Below, in pieces: positions 1 through 6,197 of a DNA stretch of 46,454 nucleotides. Below the pieces are notes generated by a model. It ran no database searches, was not told where the DNA came from, and saw only the letters and a program-made list of their open reading frames with translations. The DNA is taken from contig JADHXR010000045.1 of the NCBI GenBank assembly GCA_016782865.1, positions 1 through 46,454 of the forward strand. Direction: 5' to 3'. Each line of letters starts with the position of its first letter. The first letter of the stretch is position 1. The position numbers and the translations under genes were made by a program. The stretch comes from Phycisphaerae bacterium. GTDB lineage: Bacteria; Planctomycetota; Phycisphaerae; Sedimentisphaerales; Anaerobacaceae.

Positions 1-1314
1 ATTTTTCCTGTATGAGAGATTGCCCACCAGACTGATCAGCGGCTGGCGGCGACCCCACAGGTTGCCCCAAACCCGGCGCAGAATGCGCGGCATAGAATAG
101 AAAGTCCGGTCGCAGGAGAGCATCTCGTCACTGATACCATCCAGAGACAGATGCTTATACTGGGCTACCGGGAAGGTCAGCGTGTAGTATTTCCAGTCTT
201 CCGGGAATGTATCGAGAGCGATGCGGCCCTCCGCTTTCATCTGGTCCCACAGGCGCGTGCCGGGCAAGGGCGTCAGAAACAGCGCGTTGAGATTGTCCAC
301 GCCGTACTGGTTGGCTGCCTCGGCGATGCGTTTTCCGATGCCCGGTTCATCTACGTCCAAACCGATGATAAAGGAAGCCACGACCAGGATTCCGTGCCGT
401 TGGATGCGCCGCACAGAGGCCCGAATGTCCCGGCCCTTCAGAAGATTGAACTTCTTGCTGAGTTCCCGAAGCCCCTTCGGCGTCGGCGACTCGAGGCCTA
501 TGAAGGCGCCCCGGCAGCCCGCCTTGGCCGCCAACGCCAGGAGTTCCTCGTCATCGGCGAAGTTGATCGTGGTTTGGGCGAACCATTCTTTTTTCAGTTT
601 CGCCTGTACCATGGCGCGAAACAGGTCCTTGGCGCGGGCGATGTGTTCAGGACGCGTGCCCACGAGGTTGTCGTCCACCACCAGGACGCGTTTCTCGCGG
701 ATCATCCGAAATTCCCGAACGACGTCCCCAATGGATCGCATCCGGTAGTGGGCCCCGTTGAACGCTGTCACACTGCAGAAACTACAGTTCAAGGGACAGC
801 CACGCGAAGTCTGAATGGCTCCGAAGGCATATCCTGTAGCCAACAAATCATGACGAGCGGCTGGGATATCGCTTGTCTCGGCGAGCCCTCCGTCATACCG
901 GCGTTTCAGGCAGCCGTGCCGAGCGTCCTCCAGCACCTGAGGCCAGATGCCCTCGCCTTCCCCCGTTACAACCGAGTCCACACGCTCCATGACTTCGTCC
1001 ATGCACATGGTTGCGTGAATGCCGCCCATGACGACGGGCACACCCAGACGCCGGAAGTGAGCGGCCACTTCATAGGCCCGGTTCGCCTGCGAGGTGAAAG
1101 CAGTGATACCCACCAGGTCCGGCAGAGGCATCGACGGATAGTCCGGCGCGCCTAAGTTCTCGTCAACGATCGAGATTTCCCACTCCTGCGGGGTCAGGCC
1201 CGCAAGAACCATAAGGCTGAGCGGTTTCCACACGCGGTAACGGTTCCAGCGGCTTTCCCTGACTCTGACGATGCTGACGAGCGGGTTGGAAGGATTGATC
1301 AGATATAGTCGCAT
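1..1314 (-). CDS. B12-binding radical SAM protein (3' end beyond window)
   Basis: The reading frame is open from ATG 1314 to the window edge (438 codons, no stop), so the C-terminus is missing. The N-terminus MRLYLINPSNP is the usual opening of cobalamin-binding radical SAM enzymes. The first ~130 residues look like the B12-binding Rossmann domain, with a GGIHATMCMDE segment and a GEGEG turn. The radical SAM cluster motif CPLNCSFC has cysteines at residues 173, 177 and 180, followed by a VVDDNLVG strand and an FIGLESP segment typical of this class. Family members do methylations, ring formations and rearrangements on lipids, tetrapyrroles or natural products; the substrate cannot be told here. 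No neighbour hints at a pathway. The ribosome site is weak. The class is certain, the exact reaction unknown. Confidence 0.88.
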   Translation of the reverse strand, partial: MRLYLINPSNPLVSIVRVRESRWNRYRVWKPLSLMVLAGLTPQEWEISIVDENLGAPDYPSMPLPDLVGITAFTSQANRAYEVAAHFRRLGVPVVMGGIHATMCMDEVMERVDSVVTGEGEGIWPQVLEDARHGCLKRRYDGGLAETSDIPAARHDLLATGYAFGAIQTSRGCPLNCSFCSVTAFNGAHYRMRSIGDVVREFRMIREKRVLVVDDNLVGTRPEHIARAKDLFRAMVQAKLKKEWFAQTTINFADDEELLALAAKAGCRGAFIGLESPTPKGLRELSKKFNLLKGRDIRASVRRIQRHGILVVASFIIGLDVDEPGIGKRIAEAANQYGVDNLNALFLTPLPGTRLWDQMKAEGRIALDTFPEDWKYYTLTFPVAQYKHLSLDGISDEMLSCDRTFYSMPRILRRVWGNLWGRRQPLISLVGNLSYRKN

Positions 1315-1770
1315 AGCCTATATTCGCTCACAACCACTGTAAATCAAAAAGATACAGAAATCTCTGTGGCTTGTCCAGGCGTCTCATGCAGATCCGTATA
1401 CATATTTCTTGGGCAGGGCCTGTAAAGCCGATTTAAAGCGCGATCTCTGAAAACATGCCCTATGGTATGCCTCAATGGAGGATCGTCGCTCCAACAGGCT
1501 GTGACGGACTGTACAGGAACCCTAAGGGCCTTCTGTGAGGTAGACGCGCCACACTTAACTTGAGGATTTCGCACAGTTGGCCTGCAACTTCCAATCGCAC
1601 AGCGGCTTGCTGGCGGCCTCAATCGGTACGTTTGAGGGCCAGTCTGCCCTAGATGAAACATACGCGGCCCGGAGTCGGCCCGAATCGAGATCGTGGCCAG
1701 ACGCCGCCAAAGAGGGCGACTAGGCGTGCGTATGAGTGGCTCTTTCTATTGTCTTGGGCTTATGCAGCCA
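1315..1770. other. intergenic stretch with one copy of a dispersed repeat
   Basis: No convincing gene lies in these 456 bases. Short open frames on both strands have no ribosome site or recognisable domain. The one notable element is a 30-base sequence at 1425-1454 that recurs almost exactly at 2550-2579, with looser similarity continuing for about 150 bases to its right in both places. Confidence 0.5.
1425..1454. repeat. 30-bp direct repeat, copy 1
   Basis: The sequence AAGCCGATTT-A-AAGCGCGATC (first 21 bases), continuing TCTGAAAAC, matches 2550-2579 with one internal mismatch (A for T) and one at the last base. Both copies are followed by diverged but alignable sequence sharing GATCGTC, a CTTCCAA..GC.CAGCGGC core and a GAGGGC/AGGGCC block. 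The two copies flank the SRPBCC gene. It may be a relic of a duplicated small gene or of a mobile element. Confidence 0.6.
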
Positions 1771-2205
1771 TCAGGAGCCAGCCTCAATAGCATCCTTTAT
1801 GTTGGCCAAGACCACATCCCATTCACGTTCATTTCTCTTGGCCAAAAGGGATTCGGCGATCTTGCCTATAAGGGGGATTGGAACGGCATATTCACAAGTG
1901 ACAGTCAGCTTGGTTCCGCCATTCTCCGGTTCCAGAACAAAACTCGTTGTCCCTTTCAGTCCCCCATCGAATGTTGAGGCAATCTTTTTGTCTTCCACGT
2001 ACTCAGTATATGTGCAAGCCATGGATAGCTTAATGCCAGCCATTTTGTAAACCGTCTTGAAGCTCTTGCCGACTCCCTCACCCGTAATGTCAGTACAATC
2101 GACAGCGTTCGGAATATCCTCCATCATGTTCATAGGATCGCTGATTCTCGCAAAGACTTTTTCCGGCGGGGCATCAATAACGATTGTCTTCTCAAATTTT
2201 GCCAT
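1771..2205 (-). CDS. SRPBCC / polyketide cyclase-like small protein
   Basis: A 144-residue protein of the START/SRPBCC fold (helix-grip hydrophobic pocket), the group that includes CoxG-like and polyketide cyclase-like proteins. The opening MAKFEKTIVIDAPPEKVFAR is the standard first strand and helix, followed by a DPMNMMEDIPNA segment and a C-terminal amphipathic helix ending in LANIKDAIEAGS. I chose ATG 2205 because AAAGGA lies just upstream and because a promoter (2242-2268) overlaps the longer possible 5' extension, which would then not be transcribed. It probably binds a hydrophobic ligand; no partner is evident. It appears monocistronic between the terminator at 2290-2333 and the radical SAM gene. 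Confidence 0.85.
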   Translation of the reverse strand: MAKFEKTIVIDAPPEKVFARISDPMNMMEDIPNAVDCTDITGEGVGKSFKTVYKMAGIKLSMACTYTEYVEDKKIASTFDGGLKGTTSFVLEPENGGTKLTVTCEYAVPIPLIGKIAESLLAKRNEREWDVVLANIKDAIEAGS

Positions 2206-2241
2206 AACGATTTCCTTTCGTAAGAGAATGCAAGTGTCTAG

Positions 2242-2268
2242 ACTATACACGATTTGGGATACTGTCAA
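2242..2268 (-). promoter_or_regulatory. sigma-70-type promoter of the SRPBCC gene
   Basis: On the minus strand TTGACA (2263-2268) is followed after 15 bases by TATAGT (2242-2247). The hexamers are near consensus but the spacer is short. Transcription would start near 2235, leaving a leader of about 30 bases before ATG 2205. Confidence 0.55.
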
Positions 2269-2289
2269 GTGTGTAAGATATGTATGTTG

Positions 2290-2333
2290 AGAAAAAAGCC
2301 CCTGCTGGAAGGAGGAGTAAGAACAGCAGGGGC
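2290..2333 (-). terminator. intrinsic terminator after the SNF2-Mrr gene
   Basis: Read on the minus strand, GCCCCTGCTG (2324-2333) pairs perfectly with CAGCAGGGGC (2298-2307) across a 16-base pyrimidine-rich loop, and is followed at once by six T (2292-2297). It ends transcripts coming from the helicase gene just before the SRPBCC promoter. Confidence 0.8.
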
Positions 2334-2343
2334 CAAAGATCGC

Positions 2344-2363
2344 GGCGAACCCCCCCCTTCGCC
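2344..2363. other. small hairpin with a C8 loop
   Basis: GGCGAA (2344-2349) and TTCGCC (2358-2363) form a 6-bp stem around eight consecutive C. It is the middle one of three hairpins between the helicase gene and the SRPBCC promoter. Confidence 0.4.
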
Positions 2364-2432
2364 ACGCTGTGTATGTTACGCACGTCGGCTACTGAAAGTT
2401 CTTTCTTTGATAAATACGTATTTTTGAAAGTG

Positions 2433-2480
2433 GCCCCTGCGGTGCGGAGGGAGAGGAAAAAGCGAGATATCCGCAGGGGC
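2433..2480. repeat. 10-bp inverted repeat related to the terminator stem
   Basis: GCCCCTGCGG (2433-2442) and CCGCAGGGGC (2471-2480) are perfect inverted arms 28 bases apart. The GCCCCTGC core is shared with the terminator stem at 2298-2333, and both loops are purine-rich on the plus strand. No T-run follows on either strand. A 12-bp palindrome, AAATACGTATTT, lies nearby at 2413-2424. Confidence 0.5.
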
Positions 2481-2549
2481 TTAGAGGCACAGTTGATGTA
2501 TCCATGATAGCTCGTCTGGCCGGTCCAAGTCAAGGCCAAAGTGCCGCAG

Positions 2550-2579
2550 AAGCCGATTTTAAGCGCGATCTCTGAAAAT
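2550..2579. repeat. 30-bp direct repeat, copy 2
   Basis: Partner of the element at 1425-1454. On the minus strand an open frame ending here (2559-2756) contains a helix-turn-helix-like stretch, AAERLEVPVGTLHAIS, reminiscent of excisionase-type domains. It overlaps the end of the helicase gene in another frame and may be chance. Confidence 0.55.
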
Positions 2580-2688
2580 ATAGTATGGGCTGGCTCGAGG
2601 TGAGATCGTCCATTCTACGAGTGCAAAACACCTCTGAGGGCTACTCTGTGAGATTGCGTGAAGTGTCCCGACAGGCACTTCCAAACGC

Positions 2689-4551
2689 TCAGCGGCGTCC
2701 TGGGGGGCGCAGTAGCCCTTCCAAATCATGCTGGCGTATGAGATTCTCCAGGTCATGCCCTTCTATGGCTGCGAGCCTTCCATTCTCCTTCAGATAGGCA
2801 ACTGCTTCCCTACTCATACGATTGTTGGTGACTACATAGCCACGGCTGTAGGACGGGTCCTCTGATAGTACGCCAAGCAACTGTTGCAGCACTGGCCTCC
2901 CGACAGGAGAGCTTACGAGCTTACACTGCACGGCAATCTTCTCACATGAAAGACCGGTTTCCTTAATTGCAATAACATCCACACCCCGGTCATTTGACGC
3001 TGGAGTCAGGCGAGTATGATATCCCATTTTCTGGAACAGCAACTCAACAAGAGCCTCAAAATCTTCCGGTGTTCCATAGCCGGACGCAATCTTCTTCTGG
3101 ACCTCTTTTGACAGTTCAGCTTTGTCTTCTTCCTCTCTCTCGCTACGTGTTGACCGAATCCCATACTTGCCCAACAGGTCATCGTAGATATCGAACAGCA
3201 TTTCGTCCTTTACTTCACTCGAAAGACTGTCGATAACGGTGTCGTACAAGAGCTGTTTCTCTTCGAGTTTTCTTTGAATCATATCTTCAATTGTATCTTC
3301 AACCCACAGGTGATACACAAACACATCCTTGTTCTGACCAGGACGATGCGCTCGGTCGGTGGCTTGATTTGCTGTGGCGGGATTCCACCAGTGGTCGAAA
3401 TGGACAACGTAGTTGGCCGCGACTAACTCGTTGAGACCGACGCCGGCAGTGCGAGGATGCCCGACAAACACCTTCTTTGTGCCGTCCGTTGTGAATGCAC
3501 GGAGAAGGTCCCGGCGCTTCAAGTCAGAAGTAGCTCTGCCATAGTTGAGCGGACCGTACTCCGAAAGTTCGTGCTCAAGCCATTCAGCCCCTCCGAAATC
3601 CTCTTGGCGGTATTGTGTGAAAACAAGAACCTTGTCGCCTTCAGCTATCACGTCCTCCAGGCTCTCCCGAAGCCACGTTAGCTTGACGCTTTCTCCGGTT
3701 TTCCTGTTCCGGTTACATATCTTCTTCAATTCGTTAATGAGGGTCAGAATGTTGAACGCCGTTATCGTCTCGCCTTTCTCGTGAAGATGGAGGACGTGCT
3801 CTCGCTCCATCTGCTGGTATGTCTGCTTTTGGGCGTCCTCAAAGCGAAGATAGACCGGAAACTCGTGTTTTTCTGGCAGGTCTTTCAGCACGTCTGCCTT
3901 GCGACGACGTAGGAAGAAAGGCTCGATTGCCCTCTTTGCTGATGCAGGTGTCGTGTCCTCGTACTTCAAAAGCCCCGGCCGCAAGAAAGCGTAGATCGCT
4001 ATCAGTTCGTCGAGCTTGTTCTCGATTGGAGTGCCTGTCAGACCCCATCTGTACGATGCCTCTAGTTTGCGTACTGCCTTTGTTGTGCCGGCGCTCGGGT
4101 TCTTGATGCGTTGGGCTTCATCCAAGATGACCAAGTCGAACTTCTCTTTAAGTCCTGCTTCATCGCTCTTCATATCCTGCCTGAGTGTATCATAGGTCGT
4201 GATCCAAACATGAGTAGTGTAATGCCAACAATATTCCCTATGCTCTTTGCCACCGCGCACAACGGTGACGTGCAAATTAGGGCTCCACCTCTCCATTTCT
4301 CTGTCCCAGTGCGGCAAGACGCTGAGTGGGCAGACAATCAACGCCGACTTGACATCACCACGCTGGAAAAGAAGCCGCATTGCCAGGATGCTCTGAACAG
4401 TCTTCCCCGTGCCCATGTCATCTCCAAGTAGAGCACCGTCTCTCTCAACAAGAAACTTGATGCCATCCCATTGGTAATCATACGGATTGCATCTCGGAGG
4501 AAAGTCAAGATAGTCCTTGAAATCATAATTATCAGTAAAACTCGATAACAC
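2689..4551 (-). CDS. SNF2-family helicase fused to an Mrr-type restriction nuclease domain
   Basis: 620 residues. Residues ~20-460 are a full SNF2 ATPase: a Q-like segment (PYDYQWDGIKFL), Walker A GDDMGTGKT with K50, a DEAQRIKN box, LTGTPIENK, and the motif VI region QATDRAHRPGQ. Residues ~505-610 match the Mrr_cat restriction endonuclease domain, with the PD-(D/E)XK variant GVDVIAIK...VQCK (Asp, then Gln-x-Lys). A DNA translocase joined to an Mrr nuclease suggests DNA restriction or repair. The first codon is GTG at 4551 with an in-frame TAG immediately before it and no ribosome site, and the upstream DNA is simple repeats. The natural N-terminus may therefore have been lost, although the ATPase core is intact. 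The gene stands alone, with no methyltransferase next to it. Confidence 0.88.
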   Translation of the reverse strand: MLSSFTDNYDFKDYLDFPPRCNPYDYQWDGIKFLVERDGALLGDDMGTGKTVQSILAMRLLFQRGDVKSALIVCPLSVLPHWDREMERWSPNLHVTVVRGGKEHREYCWHYTTHVWITTYDTLRQDMKSDEAGLKEKFDLVILDEAQRIKNPSAGTTKAVRKLEASYRWGLTGTPIENKLDELIAIYAFLRPGLLKYEDTTPASAKRAIEPFFLRRRKADVLKDLPEKHEFPVYLRFEDAQKQTYQQMEREHVLHLHEKGETITAFNILTLINELKKICNRNRKTGESVKLTWLRESLEDVIAEGDKVLVFTQYRQEDFGGAEWLEHELSEYGPLNYGRATSDLKRRDLLRAFTTDGTKKVFVGHPRTAGVGLNELVAANYVVHFDHWWNPATANQATDRAHRPGQNKDVFVYHLWVEDTIEDMIQRKLEEKQLLYDTVIDSLSSEVKDEMLFDIYDDLLGKYGIRSTRSEREEEDKAELSKEVQKKIASGYGTPEDFEALVELLFQKMGYHTRLTPASNDRGVDVIAIKETGLSCEKIAVQCKLVSSPVGRPVLQQLLGVLSEDPSYSRGYVVTNNRMSREAVAYLKENGRLAAIEGHDLENLIRQHDLEGLLRPPGRR

Positions 4552-4560
4552 CTAAATTGG

Positions 4561-4642
4561 GAAGAGTGAATTGTGAAGGGTGAAGGGTGAAAGAGTCAGG
4601 CATAGGAAGAGTGAAGGGTGAATGGTGAAGAGTGAAAGAGGA
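4561..4642. repeat. degenerate GTGAAGG/GAAGAGTGAA tandem repeats
   Basis: The stretch is built from variants of GAAGAGTGAA, GGGTGAA and GTGAAAGAG. Inverted forms (TTCATACTTCATCC, CTCTTCACTCTTCATACTTC) follow about 30-120 bases downstream, so the whole block could fold into long imperfect hairpins. It begins directly at the first codon of the SNF2-Mrr gene. Confidence 0.7.
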
Positions 4643-4946
4643 TAGCCACATTCATCCTTCATACTTCATCCTTGGGCTTTTGCTTACCACCCGCACAGCA
4701 AACTCAAACGTCCTTTCCATAAGGTCATTTCTCACTTCGCTCTTCACTCTTCATACTTCACCATTGTCCTTTCGCGGCCTACGGCCGCGTAGACTCCGTC
4801 CCCGTCGGTGTCCCGCAGGGCGTGCCGTAGAGCCTTCACCTTTGGCTCCAAAGAACAAGAATACCGCCGCCACAGGAAATCTACGCCGTGAGAGGCAGAT
4901 TTGCAAGGGAAAAAGATGTCCTGGAAAGTGAGAATCTGGCTTGTTA

Positions 4947-4970
4947 TTGACTATTGACTATTGACTATTG
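4947..4970. repeat. TTGACTA heptamer array
   Basis: Three perfect TTGACTA units plus a partial fourth (TTG), preceded by a related TTA. This is simple sequence with no evident function. Confidence 0.8.
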
Positions 4971-4975
4971 TTTTT

Positions 4976-5008
4976 CCCGTTCGACGGGCTCAGAGCTTGT
5001 CGAACGGG
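4976..5008. repeat. TTCGAC-type palindromic dispersed element
   Basis: CCCGTTCGAC (4976-4985) and GTCGAACGGG (4999-5008) are perfect 10-bp arms around GGGCTCAGAGCTT. Elements with this TTCGACGGGCTCAG core are scattered through many environmental bacterial genomes and behave like REP/MITE-type repeats. Confidence 0.7.
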
Positions 5009-5176
5009 GCCCCGAACGATTTTTCTCGGTTGTCCCGAATGCCGAAGATATCTACCCGATAGAACGGCAAAATCCCGCTTGTCGGCCCAAAACGGCCCAA
5101 AACAGTTGTGCTTGGCGCTCAAATTTGCTATCCTGGTACTAGGCTGTGTGAGGTGAACATTTACCTAAGAGGACAT

Positions 5177-6193
5177 ATGATGTGTCCGGATGGACCAGGA
5201 ATAAAAGGTCGTGCTATGGCAGATTTTACAGGTAATTTCGCCGATTCGAGGCCTGCCCAAGCGGCGCCGCGAGCGGATCAGCGCGAACGTGAGATCTGCG
5301 GGCACGTCTTCGACATCAAGAAATACGCCATACACGACGGACCGGGCATCCGAACAACGGTCTTTTTCAAAGGCTGCCCACTGAAATGCCGGTGGTGCCA
5401 TAATCCCGAAAGCTGGAGTATGCATCCGGAGCTGGGTTTCCGCAGGGGTCGCTGCGCGAAGTGCGGGCGATGTGTGGAGGTCTGCAAAGAGCAGGCCATT
5501 TCGCTCGCCGAAAACGGACCTGTGACAAATGCAGCCGAGTGCACCGTTTGCGGCGAATGCGTGAGCGCCTGTCTGAACAGCGCAAGAGAGATCATAGGCC
5601 AAGAAATGACAGTCAGCCAGGTTGTTAGCGAGATCAAGAAGGATGCAATCTTCTACGACCAGTCAGGCGGCGCCACGTTCTCCGGAGGCGAGCCACTGAT
5701 GCAGGGCGAATTCCTCCTGGCACTGTTGAAACAATGCCGAAACCAGGGCATACATACGGTCGTCGACACGACCTGCCATGCAGAACTTCAAATCATCCAA
5801 CAAGTCGCCCGGCACACCGACCTGTTTCTCTGCGACCTCAAACATATGGACGGGACAGTTCACAAGGATTTTACAGGTGTTGAAAACGATTTGATATTGT
5901 ATAATATCAGGTGGCTATCGAACGCCGGGAAGAGAATAACGATCAGGATTCCGATTGTCCCAGGCTTCAATGACGACCGGAGCAACATTGAAATGACGGC
6001 AGAGTTTGTCAGATCGTTGGGCAATGTGACCAGAATCGATGTTCTGCCGTACAACAGCGGTGGAAAGGAGAAATCGGCCCGGCTGACAACTGAGTTCGAT
6101 CTCATGGAAAGCGAAGTACCCACCGACGAAGACATGACTGTGATTGCAGATATCCTCAATAGCTACGGCTTCGAGGTCAAGATAGGGGGCTAA
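5177..6193 (+). CDS. glycyl radical enzyme activase (radical SAM)
   Basis: A PflA-type activase of about 338 residues. The radical SAM motif KGCPLKCRWC has Cys67, Cys71 and Cys74 (CX3CX2C) after HDGPGIRTTVFF, the family signature. Two further cysteine clusters, CAKCGRCVEVC and CTVCGECVSAC, mark the ferredoxin-like insertion carried by activases of dehydratase and decarboxylase type enzymes. It abstracts hydrogen from the partner glycine using SAM. ATG 5177 follows AAGAGGA; ATG 5216, behind AAAGG, is an equally possible start. The partner gene begins 4 bases after the stop, so the two are co-transcribed. The cluster requires anaerobic conditions. Confidence 0.93.
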   Translation: MMCPDGPGIKGRAMADFTGNFADSRPAQAAPRADQREREICGHVFDIKKYAIHDGPGIRTTVFFKGCPLKCRWCHNPESWSMHPELGFRRGRCAKCGRCVEVCKEQAISLAENGPVTNAAECTVCGECVSACLNSAREIIGQEMTVSQVVSEIKKDAIFYDQSGGATFSGGEPLMQGEFLLALLKQCRNQGIHTVVDTTCHAELQIIQQVARHTDLFLCDLKHMDGTVHKDFTGVENDLILYNIRWLSNAGKRITIRIPIVPGFNDDRSNIEMTAEFVRSLGNVTRIDVLPYNSGGKEKSARLTTEFDLMESEVPTDEDMTVIADILNSYGFEVKIGG

Positions 6194-6197
6194 TAAG

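Larger units (their letters stand above)
4552..5176. other. repeat-rich intergenic region
   Basis: No gene is visible in these 625 bases. They hold GTGAAGG-type tandem repeats (4561-4642), inverted versions of the same motif (4650-4676 and 4733-4766), a 7-bp GC palindrome around TAC (4773-4789), a TTGACTA tandem array (4947-4970) and a TTCGAC inverted repeat (4976-5008). The promoter for the glycyl radical operon should lie in the last 150 bases; only weak hexamers are seen. Confidence 0.6.

Noticed and set aside
151..1155. Long plus-strand open frame of 334 codons
   Set aside because: It is antisense to the radical SAM gene, whose minus-strand frame carries clear motifs; the plus product has no recognisable domain.
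1344..1661. Minus-strand open frame of 105 codons
   Set aside because: No ribosome site, no domain, and cysteine/arginine-rich composition typical of random translation.
2243..2539. Minus-strand open frame with a hydrophobic stretch
   Set aside because: It runs through the terminator, both hairpins and the promoter of the SRPBCC gene.
2559..2756. Excisionase-like helix-turn-helix peptide on the minus strand
   Set aside because: It overlaps the end of the SNF2-Mrr gene in another frame, lacks the rest of the domain and has no ribosome site.
4561..4642. Possible CRISPR array
   Set aside because: Units are 7-10 bases and contiguous, without spacers; no cas genes nearby.
4632..4931. Plus-strand open frame of 99 codons
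   Set aside because: Made of simple repeats and a GC palindrome; no coding character.
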